A DNA stretch of 64,000 bases, taken from contig NZ_CP013444.1 in the NCBI RefSeq assembly GCF_001718835.1, positions 558,001 to 622,000 on the forward strand, given 5' to 3'. Both the position numbers and the translations under genes were made by a program. The notes under the pieces were generated by a model. The model saw only the letters and a program-made list of their open reading frames with translations, was not told the origin of the DNA and did no database searches. This DNA comes from Burkholderia cepacia (lineage in GTDB: Bacteria > Pseudomonadota > Gammaproteobacteria > Burkholderiales > Burkholderiaceae). Shown in pieces: positions 1 to 8,311 of this stretch (its first letter is position 1; each line of letters begins with the position of its first letter).

Positions 1-3000
1 TCGCGCGCGGTCTTGCCGTGCGCGGCGAAGTTCATCGGCGGCTTCGTGCTCGGAGAGGCCGTGGGGCGCTACGTGGCCGGGCCCGCGATCAATCGCGCGA
101 TCGGCGGGATGTTCGGCAATCCTGTCGACGTCACGACCGGGCGCAAGATCCTGCTCGCCGAATCGGAAACCGATTACGTCATTCCGGCTCCGCTGCCGGT
201 CGCGATCAGGCGCTTCTATTCGAGCGGCCTCGACCACGTCGGCACGCTCGGCCGCGGCTGGGTGCTGCCGTGGGACCTGCGGCTGCAGGCGCGCGACGGG
301 CGGCTCTGGTACACGGACGCGCAAGGGCGCGAAAGCGGGTTTCCGCTGGTTCGCAACGGGCAGTCGTCGTTCAGCGAGAGCGAGCAGCGCTATCTGACCT
401 GCACGCCCGACGGGCGTTACGTGCTGCACGACGTCGGCGAAACGTATTACGACTTCGGGCGGCTCGATCCCGACACGGACCGGATCGCGTGGGTGCGCCG
501 CATCGAGGACCAGGCCGGGCAGTGGACGCAGTTCGAGCGCGACAGTCAGGGGCGCGTGCGCGAGATCCTCACCTGCGGCGGCATACAGGCGGTGCTCGAT
601 TACGAGGCCGTCCACGGCCGGCTCGCAACGGTCACGCTTGTCCACGGTGACGAGCGCCGTCTCGCCGTCGCCTATGGATACGACGACAACGGTCAGATGG
701 CGTCGGTGACGGACGCGAACGGCGCGGTCGTGCGCCGCTTTGCGTATGCCGACGGCTTGATGACGAGCCACACGAACGCGCTGGGATTCGTGTCGAGCTA
801 CAAGTGGGCGGCGATCGGCGGGCAGCCGCGCGTCGTCGCGACGCAGACCAGCGAGGGCGAGCACTGGACGTTCGAATACGACCTCGACGCGCGGGAGAGC
901 CGCGTTCGCCATCTCGACGGACGTTCGGCGAGATGGCGTTACGACGCGCAGTTCCAGGTCGTCGAATGCACGGATCTCGACGGCGCGCAGTACCGGATCG
1001 AGTACAACGATGCCGGCAGGCCGATTGCGTTCATGCTGCCCGGCGAGCGCAAGGTCGCGCTGGAATATGACGACGCGGGGCGCATCGTCGCCGAAACCGA
1101 TCCGCTCGGGCGCACGACGCGCACGCGGTACGACGGCAACAGCCTGCGTCCGGTGGAAATCACCGCGCCGGACGGTGGCGTCTGGCAGGCGGAATATGAC
1201 CGTCAGGGGCGCCTGCTGCTCAGCCGCGATCCGCTTGGCCGGATCAACCGGTACGAGTATCCCGACGGGCTGACGTCGCAGCCCGCCGCGCATGTCGATG
1301 CGCGCGGGGGACGCAAGGCGCTGGCGTGGAACCGGCTCGGTCAGCTCGTCGCCTATACGGATTGCTCGGGGAAGACCACGCGCAGCGAGTTCGACGCGTT
1401 CGGACTGCCGGTCGCCACGGAAAACGCATTGGGGCAGCGCGTCTCGTACGCGATGCGGCCGACCGGCGAACCGGTGCGCATCGCCTATCCGGACGGCAGC
1501 GAGGAGTCCTTCGAATACGATGCGGCTGGGCTCGTCGTGCGACATGTCGGATTGGGCGGACGCATCCGGCAATCGATCCGCAATGCGCGTGGCCAGTTGC
1601 GCGAAGCGATCGATCCGGCGGGGCGCCGGCTCGTGTATCGCTACGATGCCGAAGGGCGGCTGTTCGAGCTGCTGAACGATCATGCGCGCTATGCGTTCGC
1701 CTATGACGCGGGCGGGCGTTTGCTGTCCGAAACGCGGCCGGATGGCGTGAAGCGGCGCTTTGCCTACGACGATGCCGGCGGGCTTCGGGAGCTGACGATC
1801 GTCGGTGCGGCTGACGATGCGAATCGTCGTGATGCGCAGGCCGTTCGGGTGCTTCGCTTCGAGCGCGACCTGATGGGGAATCTGACGGCGCAGCATACGC
1901 CGACCGACGTGACTCGCTACGAGCGCGATGCGGGAGACCGGCTGCTTGCCGTCGAGCGGACGCCGACCGATGCGGGTGTCGCGCTCGGTATCGAGCCGGA
2001 TGCGGTCAGGTTCGAATATGACAAGGGCGGGCGGCTGATTGCCGAGCATGGCGTGAACGGCACGGTCGGATACGCGCTGGACGAACTGGACAACGTGTCG
2101 ACGCTGTCGTTGCCGCATGAGCAGACGCTGCAGATGCTGCGATACGGCTCGGGCCACGTGCACCAGATTCGCTGCGGCGACCAGGTGGTCAGCGATTTCG
2201 AACGGGACGACCTGCATCGCGAGATCTTGCGGACGCAAGGGCGTCTGGTCGAACGGTCGGGTTATGACTTGCTGGGACGCAAGCTTTGGCAGGCGGCCGG
2301 GTTGTCGCCGGAGACGACCGGCCGGATGCGTGGGCAGTTGTGGCGCAATTACGGTTACGACGCGGCCGGCGAGCTGACGGAGATGAGCGACAGCCTGCGG
2401 GGCAGCACGCAATACAGCTACGACCCGGCGGGGCGGTTGATGCGGCAGTACCGCACGGCGGACCGGCATCTCGAGGAATTCGCGTGGGATGCGGCCGGCA
2501 ATCTGCTGGATGACGGACAGCGTCGCAGCCGCGGTTACGTGGAAGGCAACCGGCTGCGGATGTGGCAGGACTTGCGGTTCGCTTATGACGCGTTCGGGAA
2601 TCTTGCGACGAAACAGCAGGGGCCGAATCGGACGCAGCGGTTTGGCTACGATGGGCAGGATCGGTTGATTGCCGTGCGGACGGAAGATGCGAGCGGGGTG
2701 GTCGAAGCGCGGTTCGAGTATGACCCGCTTGGACGGCGGACGGCGAAGACCGAAACTTGCTTCGATCATCGCGGCGTGGAGCTGCGTGCCGAGCGCAAGC
2801 GGTTCGTGTGGGAAGGGTTGAGGCTCGCGCAAGAGATTCGCGAAACCGGCGTCAGCAGCTATGTTTACAGCCCGGATGCGCCGTATACGCCGGCGGCGCG
2901 TGTCGACGCGGTGATCGCGGACGCGGTTGCGGCGGTTGCGATCGACGAGGCGAAACACGCGGCACGGGTCTACCATTTCCATACGGATCTGGTCGGTGCG

Positions 3001-3666
3001 CCGCTGGAGGTGACGGACGAGGCAGGAGAGGTCGCGTGGGCCGGTCGGTATTCGGCTTGGGGGAAGGTCGATGCTGGGGATCGGCAGTTGGCGGCGCCGC
3101 GTATAGAGCAGCCGTTGCGGTATGCGGGGCAGTATGCTGACGACAGTACCGGGCTGCATTACAACACGTTCCGGTTTTATGACCCGGATGTGGGGAGGTT
3201 CGTTAATCAGGATCCGATTGGGTTGGGCGGTGGAAATAACTTGTATGCGTACGTCCCGAATCCGGTGAGCTGGATTGATCCGCTTGGATGGATGCCATGG
3301 CCGTGGAATCCCAACGGGATGGGGCATCATCTGATTCCGCGTGGCAAGGCGAACAGTATCGGGCTCGATGCGTTAGGTACGGAGAGAAACACACCGACAT
3401 TCTTTCCCGATCCATATGAAGCCGGCATGCACGAGGAGTTGCATCGCGCTATCAAGGGTGATGTCGGTAAACTTCAGGGGCCGTGGACGGGAACTGCAGA
3501 AGAGTTATTCGAGGCAACATCAAAGGGGTTGGATAGTGTGAGCCACATAAAGGGTGATCTTCGAATACCAGCGACCGGTGAGGTTCTTGCTACAAACGTT
3601 ACTCCCAAGCAGGCGCATGCGAAGCTAGTTGACTGGTTTAAATCAAAGAAAGGCGGAGGGTGCTGA
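1..3666 (+). CDS. RHS-repeat polymorphic toxin, GHH-type nuclease tip (5' partial)
   Basis: The frame is open to the left edge, so the N-terminus (usually a PAAR or similar delivery domain) lies outside the window. The visible part is a long run of YD/RHS repeats (recurring FEYD, RYDxxGR and YDxxGRL motifs) that build the toxin-enclosing shell. The conserved core end is NQDPIGLGGGNNLY followed by a WIDPLGW motif near residue 1,100. About 115 variable residues follow and begin with GHHLIPRG, with a second HEELH motif; this matches the GHH signature of HNH/Endonuclease VII-fold toxins, so DNase activity is inferred. RHS effectors of this kind are commonly exported by type VI secretion. The tip is clearly AT-richer than the core, as expected for an exchanged toxin domain. 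The stop overlaps the next gene, the likely immunity gene. Confidence 0.9.
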   Translation, partial: SRAVLPCAAKFIGGFVLGEAVGRYVAGPAINRAIGGMFGNPVDVTTGRKILLAESETDYVIPAPLPVAIRRFYSSGLDHVGTLGRGWVLPWDLRLQARDGRLWYTDAQGRESGFPLVRNGQSSFSESEQRYLTCTPDGRYVLHDVGETYYDFGRLDPDTDRIAWVRRIEDQAGQWTQFERDSQGRVREILTCGGIQAVLDYEAVHGRLATVTLVHGDERRLAVAYGYDDNGQMASVTDANGAVVRRFAYADGLMTSHTNALGFVSSYKWAAIGGQPRVVATQTSEGEHWTFEYDLDARESRVRHLDGRSARWRYDAQFQVVECTDLDGAQYRIEYNDAGRPIAFMLPGERKVALEYDDAGRIVAETDPLGRTTRTRYDGNSLRPVEITAPDGGVWQAEYDRQGRLLLSRDPLGRINRYEYPDGLTSQPAAHVDARGGRKALAWNRLGQLVAYTDCSGKTTRSEFDAFGLPVATENALGQRVSYAMRPTGEPVRIAYPDGSEESFEYDAAGLVVRHVGLGGRIRQSIRNARGQLREAIDPAGRRLVYRYDAEGRLFELLNDHARYAFAYDAGGRLLSETRPDGVKRRFAYDDAGGLRELTIVGAADDANRRDAQAVRVLRFERDLMGNLTAQHTPTDVTRYERDAGDRLLAVERTPTDAGVALGIEPDAVRFEYDKGGRLIAEHGVNGTVGYALDELDNVSTLSLPHEQTLQMLRYGSGHVHQIRCGDQVVSDFERDDLHREILRTQGRLVERSGYDLLGRKLWQAAGLSPETTGRMRGQLWRNYGYDAAGELTEMSDSLRGSTQYSYDPAGRLMRQYRTADRHLEEFAWDAAGNLLDDGQRRSRGYVEGNRLRMWQDLRFAYDAFGNLATKQQGPNRTQRFGYDGQDRLIAVRTEDASGVVEARFEYDPLGRRTAKTETCFDHRGVELRAERKRFVWEGLRLAQEIRETGVSSYVYSPDAPYTPAARVDAVIADAVAAVAIDEAKHAARVYHFHTDLVGAPLEVTDEAGEVAWAGRYSAWGKVDAGDRQLAAPRIEQPLRYAGQYADDSTGLHYNTFRFYDPDVGRFVNQDPIGLGGGNNLYAYVPNPVSWIDPLGWMPWPWNPNGMGHHLIPRGKANSIGLDALGTERNTPTFFPDPYEAGMHEELHRAIKGDVGKLQGPWTGTAEELFEATSKGLDSVSHIKGDLRIPATGEVLATNVTPKQAHAKLVDWFKSKKGGGC

Positions 3667-4181
3667 TGCTGCTCGATTCGGTGAAAATAGACGTTGATTT
3701 TAATGGAATAGTTATTTTTTCGTATCCGGATTTGATGAATTTTTTTGCCGATCCAGTGGTTAATGGGCAAAACATTCTGAGCGACTTTACTCAAACTGAC
3801 TTGGGTGACAAGGTCGTTGATGGCGGTGTTGTGCTTCCTATCATTAATATTGATGACGGTGGCTACCTTGTTCGTTTTTTTGAGGGTGATCCTGAGAGCT
3901 CCGTGCGTCGTAGAGTTGTATTTTCAGACTCGGGATATGTGTTGAAGATTGATGGCGATCTTTACATAGCGGACGCTGCCGTGTTTTGGGATTGGGGGGA
4001 ATATCTTGGGTGGACGAAGGTCGCGATTCCACGTGGATACTACTCCGTAAAAATTGAAGGTGTTCAACATATAAGCGACGATGGTTCAGTTGGTAGCATC
4101 GGCTATGATGTTATTGTTAACCGAGTAGAAGATTTGCCAAAGAGAACTGCACAGATTCGGCAAGATAGCCGCGTCTCTTAA
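3666..4181 (+). CDS. Probable immunity protein for the GHH-type RHS toxin
   Basis: The protein has about 171 residues, is acidic, and has no signal peptide. I do not recognise the family. Position is the main evidence: its ATG shares a base with the toxin stop (tgATG at 3664-3668), the usual coupling between an RHS tip and its immunity gene. An upstream GTG at 3660 is in frame and is an alternative start. Base composition is strongly AT-rich compared with the RHS core, matching the toxin tip, so the tip and this gene probably arrived together. Binding and neutralising the nuclease in the cytoplasm is an inference. Confidence 0.72.
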   Translation: MLLDSVKIDVDFNGIVIFSYPDLMNFFADPVVNGQNILSDFTQTDLGDKVVDGGVVLPIINIDDGGYLVRFFEGDPESSVRRRVVFSDSGYVLKIDGDLYIADAAVFWDWGEYLGWTKVAIPRGYYSVKIEGVQHISDDGSVGSIGYDVIVNRVEDLPKRTAQIRQDSRVS

Positions 4182-4187
4182 TGGTGT

Positions 4188-4532
4188 GTGAGCGCGTCGT
4201 CAGGGGGCAGGGCAGCGTGCGGAACGACGGGCGTCGACGTGAGGCCGCCCGTGATCGGCCGAGGCCGATCGATCACGGCAAATCTGCGATCGTTGACCGT
4301 CACTGCTTCCGGACTCGCGAAGGACATGGGGCCGCCAGGGCACTGCTCGAGTCATAGTCAATACACTGCTGCTATCGAGGCCGAGCTGAAAAAACTCAAT
4401 CAGCACTTCCTCGCTGGACGGCTCAGCGACACCCAACTCGCTCTCGGTGTTGGACGCATCCAAAATATGGCGCGAGAGAGGCTTGAGACGGGGAAGCATG
4501 TGATTGATGTAATAACTGGAAGGCTACTTTGA
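4188..4532 (+). pseudogene. Orphan RHS tip remnant resembling the tail of an AHH-family nuclease
   Basis: This 114-codon open frame has no RHS core and no convincing start. Its second half, with an SHSQYTAAIEAEL motif followed by a charged helix (LNQHFLAG, then ARERLETG), resembles the C-terminal end of AHH-type HNH/Endo VII toxins, where a conserved H-x-x-Y helix follows the catalytic region. The catalytic AHH motif itself is absent, so it is best read as a displaced and truncated toxin end left when the main tip was swapped. Its stop overlaps the ATG of the next gene, preserving the toxin/immunity coupling. The first half (about residues 1-45) matches nothing I recognise. Confidence 0.5.
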
Positions 4533-5158
4533 TGGATGCTCGATTCTATGTCGTTCAATATCGTCAGGGTGAGTTTGGGTGCCCGCACTTCTTGTCGGGA
4601 GCAGTAAATCGCGACGAGTGGGAGTGGTCAATGTATGTTGGTGATCCATTCAGCGTGGCAGTGGAGCACGATTACATATATCAGCTTGCGGACTCTAAGG
4701 ATTCGGTTGATTTTGATTTTTACGGAAGTCAAACGAATTTTGTGTCAGAGCAGTTTTTGCAAGTATGTGACGCGATGAAGGTTCGTTATCGTGCAATTCC
4801 ATTGCGGATCACGTGCGATGGTAAAGATGTTGGAGATAAGCGCTATTCGATATTTCTTCCGGCGGAACGCGCTGCGTTGCTTGATCGGAGTAGTTCTGAA
4901 TTTTTGGAAGATAGGGATATGGAATCAGGGGAAATTGCTGAGAACAATCTTTTTCCCGGTACTCCAATGTACAGCTGGATCAAGCGATTTGTTCCCCGTG
5001 ATGATTGTACGTCAGCCTTGTTTCGGAGTGTCGAGATAATGGAGCTTGTTTGTAATGAGAAATTCAAGGAGGCGGCGGAGCGGGCGGTGTTGAAGGGTAT
5101 AGAGTTTATTCCAATCGATAGTAATTATATTTATGACCCGTGGGGCGAGGCTTCATAG
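4532..5158 (+). CDS. Imm11/DUF1629-like immunity protein
   Basis: A 208-residue soluble protein. The pattern RYSIFLPAERAALLDRSSSEF, then a central strand region, a late LFRSVEIMELVCNEKFKEA segment and a final GIEFIPID matches the general layout of Imm11 (DUF1629) immunity proteins. In those, a 'lDxexS' motif is followed by an FR...v.vs..lk......G..f module. Imm11-like genes commonly follow AHH nucleases, which fits the remnant immediately upstream. ATG 4532 shares a base with the upstream stop and has GGAAGG at a suitable distance; the in-frame TTG at 4529 is less likely. It now protects against a toxin that this locus no longer encodes in full, so it is probably an orphan immunity gene kept against siblings. 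Confidence 0.6.
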   Translation: MDARFYVVQYRQGEFGCPHFLSGAVNRDEWEWSMYVGDPFSVAVEHDYIYQLADSKDSVDFDFYGSQTNFVSEQFLQVCDAMKVRYRAIPLRITCDGKDVGDKRYSIFLPAERAALLDRSSSEFLEDRDMESGEIAENNLFPGTPMYSWIKRFVPRDDCTSALFRSVEIMELVCNEKFKEAAERAVLKGIEFIPIDSNYIYDPWGEAS

Positions 5159-5248
5159 GGCTGCGTTGTTGTTCACGTTTCTCCCGCTGCATTTTGTCGA
5201 GATCGATCTTCAAGGTGATGGCGAACCGATGTTCATGCACAAGGTGAA

Positions 5249-5491
5249 TTGGCTTTGCTTTTGCTGAGAAGCTTCGATCGCACGACCGAAATCCTTCGGA
5301 ACGAAGTTGACGGACGCTCACAGGCTTTAGCTGCAAGTGATTCGGCACAGCTGTTGAGCCGAGGCTACTTCACGAGCGCCGACGGCCGGCTGGATACGTG
5401 TCGGAGAGTTGGACAACGTGTCGACGCTGTCATTGCCGCACAAGCAGCCACTGCAGACGCTGCGGTACGGCTCGAGGCACGTGTACCAGCT
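5249..5491 (+). pseudogene. Chimeric remnant: 5' piece of an unknown gene joined to an RHS-core scrap
   Basis: Two unrelated scraps are joined. Bases 5249 to about 5390 encode an N-terminus paralogous to the intact gene at 6486-6923: both share LLLLRxFD, xALxxxD and RGYFTxxDG in the same order. Bases about 5392-5500 are then close at the nucleotide level to the RHS core near 2070-2180 (GACAACGTGTCGACGCTG is shared), but read in another frame here. The open frame continues into the VOC gene only by chance. This is the footprint of recombination between RHS cassettes. Confidence 0.65.
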
Positions 5492-5875
5492 ATGTCAGGT
5501 GCTGAATTGAAGAATATCGTTTTTGTTCCATCGAAATCGACTGAGGAGTCGGTGGAGTTTTATGTCAATGAACTGGCGCTGTTCGAGGTTGCCGATGATC
5601 TTGGCCGGGGGAATGTATTTCTCCGATATATCCGGAGTGAGGATTTTTATTTGATGCTTTCTCTGGAGTTGGGTGTGCGAGAAGGTGATGCGCCGATATT
5701 CTCTGTCTGGGTTGATGACTGTTTTGGTGAGTATAATCGTCTAAAAGGCTTTGATTTCAAGAGTGGGGCGGAAATCCTCTCGAATCCGGGGTTTGTGGAG
5801 TGGCCGCTGGGTAAATTTTTAAAAATAAGGGATCCCGCTGGAAATGTATTTGATTTGAGTGAATGGTATGTGTAG
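5492..5875 (+). CDS. VOC-fold protein (glyoxalase/bleomycin-resistance superfamily)
   Basis: About 127 residues with the two-module VOC layout: an N-terminal strand with IVFVPSKSTEESVEFYVNEL and a C-terminal module ending in WPLGKFLKIRDPAGNVFDLSEW, where the DPxGN turn and final E are typical. I chose ATG 5492 because everything upstream in the frame is RHS-core debris. Shine-Dalgarno support is poor, so translation may be impaired. It is AT-rich and paralogous to the next gene. Substrate and metal binding cannot be read from the sequence. Its position within an RHS immunity array suggests a role as an immunity protein, but no known VOC immunity family supports this. Confidence 0.6.
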   Translation: MSGAELKNIVFVPSKSTEESVEFYVNELALFEVADDLGRGNVFLRYIRSEDFYLMLSLELGVREGDAPIFSVWVDDCFGEYNRLKGFDFKSGAEILSNPGFVEWPLGKFLKIRDPAGNVFDLSEWYV

Positions 5876-5964
5876 GGCGATGGGCATGTCAGTGAGATGC
5901 GGAGGTCGCGTGAGGTGGCCGATATTCGTCTTGAGACGTGGTGGGCGGTGATTGCTAAAGTGTG

Positions 5965-6348
5965 ATGAGAGCAGATATTTTTGTGCCAACAGTTTCCGTG
6001 GACGAGCAGGTTCGATTCTATGTGAAAGAATTGCGCCTTTTTGTCGTTTCGCAAGACTACGGTATGGGAGAAATTCTGCTTCGGCATATTGATTGCCCAT
6101 CGTTTTGTTTGCAACTTCAACCAAATCGAAGTCCGTCTGGCGATTGGCCAATTTTTTGCATGACGACGGAAGATTGTCGCTCGGAGTTCGCACGCCTTTC
6201 GGTGGTCGCCTTCCAGAAGGGAGGGCTTGTTCCTGATGCAGGGGCAGGTGCTCAGCCGTATGAATATCCCCTCGGTCAAACCATATCGTTACGAGATGCA
6301 AGTGGAAATCTGTTTCTGATCACCGAATGGCATCCGAGCGCGCTGTAA
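5965..6348 (+). CDS. VOC-fold protein, paralogue of the preceding gene
   Basis: A 127-residue single-domain VOC protein: DIFVPTVSVDEQVRFYVKEL at the N-terminus and YPLGQTISLRDASGNLFLITEW at the C-terminus, aligning throughout with 5492-5875. ATG 5965 is preferred; a GTG at 5962 is adjacent. Composition is AT-rich like the rest of the immunity array. The two VOC genes diverge strongly, so the duplication is not recent. The function is unknown. A generic VOC enzyme is the default, and a toxin-neutralising role is speculation from context. Confidence 0.65.
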   Translation: MRADIFVPTVSVDEQVRFYVKELRLFVVSQDYGMGEILLRHIDCPSFCLQLQPNRSPSGDWPIFCMTTEDCRSEFARLSVVAFQKGGLVPDAGAGAQPYEYPLGQTISLRDASGNLFLITEWHPSAL

Positions 6349-6485
6349 GGTTCGTGGACCGATGTATTGGAAGTAGGCGGCAAAGCATAGGTAACACATC
6401 AGGTGGAAGGAAGCGGTCATAGTGGAAGATCCGTTTTGCAGCACGCTGTGCGACAGTGAAGCGTGAAATTTGAACAGGACGTGGC

Positions 6486-6923
6486 ATGCCTCTGCTCCTT
6501 TTGAGAAATTTCGATTGCGCGCGCGAAGTGCTCCAGTACGCGACAGACCATGGTCCGAAGGCTTTGGTCACTCACGACCCGGCGCGCCAGCCGGATCGCG
6601 GTTATTTCACGGTTGTGGACGGGCACTACTACGGCGTCTTTGCGTCTGCTACGGGACCGGTGGCGTTTCGCGACGCACAGCAATGGATGCTGTGTGAAAA
6701 CCAAGTTCTGACGGAAATGAAGTTGTTGCCCGACGGACGGAAACGATTCGTGGTGACAATACGGAACGAGCGCGTGCTGGATGTCGTATATCAGCCATCC
6801 GGCATCGTTGTCGACAATTGGTCCGATGATGAACGCATGATCGACTTCTTCGCATGGCTGCGCGACGGAATGTCGAGTGGGGCGCTTGGCCAGTTTGTCT
6901 CCTTTTACACACTGTCAGCGTGA
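6486..6923 (+). CDS. Conserved hypothetical protein, intact paralogue of the 5249 remnant
   Basis: A 145-residue soluble protein beginning MPLLLLRNFD, with an RGYFTVVDG motif near residue 40 and a strand-rich middle (KRFVVTIRNERVLDVVYQPS). There is a plausible ribosome site (AGGACG) before ATG 6486. I do not recognise the family. The N-terminal third is duplicated in the broken chimera at 5249-5390, so this gene travels with RHS cassettes; I infer it is an immunity or cassette-associated protein. It is the last gene of the AT-richer array and faces the GNAT gene tail to tail. Confidence 0.6.
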   Translation: MPLLLLRNFDCAREVLQYATDHGPKALVTHDPARQPDRGYFTVVDGHYYGVFASATGPVAFRDAQQWMLCENQVLTEMKLLPDGRKRFVVTIRNERVLDVVYQPSGIVVDNWSDDERMIDFFAWLRDGMSSGALGQFVSFYTLSA

Positions 6924-6941
6924 AATTCCGAACACAGCGCT

Positions 6942-7739
6942 TCAGGTGTCTTTCCGCAAGCGTATCGGCGATTCCGTTTGGAATGCACGACAGTCATGGC
7001 CCGGTCCAGCTTGCCGGCGGCTAGCGGCCCCTGATTGTTTGGCCACGATTGTGCTTGCTCCCGGCACGATGGATCGAGCGTCCGGCGCGTCGCCGTTCGG
7101 CGGCACCCGAACCGGCCACTCTGGCCAGCGCGCCGACGTGCGAACTGATCGATCGTGTGCAATCGCCGGCCCGTCAGTCATGCCGACCACCTCCGCAAAT
7201 TCCCCCATCGTCCACCCCGTCCCGAGCAACAGCCGCCGCGTATGCAACGCACCGTGCACGTCATCCGACACGCACTCCCCGAGATAACGCAATTCCCGCC
7301 CTTCGATATCGACGAACCCGTGCCGATACTCCCGCGCGAGCATCGTCCACAGCCTTGCCGCCCCGACCGACTGCCGCGCGCCGCTGATCAGGCACAGGCC
7401 GGCGTCGAGTCCCCAGCGATACAGCGTGGTCGCAAGCCCCTTGCGCTGGAACGAAGCGCGAAATTTGGAATGCGGCGCCCGCAAATAGCGATCCGCGCGA
7501 CGCGGGATTTCGGGCAGGCGGTTGAACACCGTATAGCCGGCGAGCTGCCGGGTCGCCGGATCTTCGACATAGAGAAAATATTCGCCGTCCGCCTCGCGGT
7601 GGCGGACGATCAGGCCGGAGCGGCCGAGCGCGACGGCCGGCAGGCCGTGCAGGCGATGGCCCGGCTGGTGCAGGCGTGCGTAGAGCGAGTCGAGTTCATC
7701 GTCGATGTCGTGCTGGGAATGCTGTACGTCGATGCGCAT
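6942..7739 (-). CDS. GNAT-family N-acetyltransferase-like protein
   Basis: 265 residues. The middle contains a GNAT-like core: a YFLYVEDPATRQLAGYTVF strand pair, then FQRKGLATTLYRWGL (the acetyl-CoA pyrophosphate loop position, R-x-x-G-L-A/G) and GLCLISGARQSVGAARLW, a pattern seen in phage- and mobile-element-type GNATs. The last roughly 90 residues are proline- and serine-rich with no domain I recognise, and may be poorly conserved read-through. No neighbouring target suggests a substrate. Confidence 0.6.
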   Translation of the reverse strand: MRIDVQHSQHDIDDELDSLYARLHQPGHRLHGLPAVALGRSGLIVRHREADGEYFLYVEDPATRQLAGYTVFNRLPEIPRRADRYLRAPHSKFRASFQRKGLATTLYRWGLDAGLCLISGARQSVGAARLWTMLAREYRHGFVDIEGRELRYLGECVSDDVHGALHTRRLLLGTGWTMGEFAEVVGMTDGPAIAHDRSVRTSARWPEWPVRVPPNGDAPDARSIVPGASTIVAKQSGAASRRQAGPGHDCRAFQTESPIRLRKDT

Positions 7740-7841
7740 GGCAAAGGGAGATCGTGTCGAGCGTGTCGAATGAATGGGTCATGGCGATGGAAAACGGAGG
7801 AAGCGGCCCCGCGGCTCGGCGAAGCGAGCCGGGGCCGCGAA

Positions 7842-7928
7842 TCAGCTGGGGATGTGCTGGAAACCGGCGGCGATCGCGGCGAGGCCCGCGATGCAGAGTG
7901 CGAACAGGATCAGGACTTTGTGAATCAC
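7842..7928 (-). CDS. Tiny hydrophobic membrane peptide (28 aa)
   Basis: GTG 7928 is preceded by an excellent ribosome site (GAGGAGAGAGAC). It encodes a peptide that is essentially one transmembrane helix (ILFALCIAGLAAIAAGF) with a short positively charged start (IHK). A longer frame upstream is possible but is arginine/proline noise. Small single-helix peptides of this form are often annotated as hypothetical in Burkholderia. The function is unknown. Confidence 0.45.
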   Translation of the reverse strand: MIHKVLILFALCIAGLAAIAAGFQHIPS

Positions 7929-8311
7929 GTCTCTCTCCTCATGAATGCGCGGCGCCGAAGGGCGGTGCCGCGGAGACGGTGACGGCGGGCACGGCCCGCG
8001 CGGCCGTCGCGCAGGGCGACGGTCGGAATGTCCGAACGATGCGAGCGGTGCAAGCAACCGGGCGAGCCACTACGCACGCGGACGGCCAGCACCATACGCG
8101 GTCATCGCGCATCCGGCAATCCCGCTGTCCGTAAAAGGCGTAAATTGCCCGTGTTTCGCGACAATTGGCCGCAAGCTGGCCATTTTTGAGATGAGTTGAG
8201 CGAGCAAAGCGCCTGCTTCGGGGGCGGCAGAAGGCCTGCCGTTTTGCATCCGACGAAAGCGGCGCGTGCGACCGCCTTGCGAGGCTGCGGTCCACCCGTG
8301 CCGGCGGCAAA
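7929..8311. other. Intergenic stretch, no gene seen
   Basis: About 380 bases lie between the tiny peptide and the ICMT-like gene. The open frames here are shadow frames with poor codon use. It should hold the promoter of the leftward peptide and the 3' end region of the leftward methyltransferase gene. I could not define a clear promoter or terminator. Confidence 0.4.

Noticed and set aside
5106..5348. A minus-strand frame of 80 codons across the immunity array
   Set aside because: It overlaps the end of the Imm11-like gene and the chimeric scar and shows no family or ribosome site.
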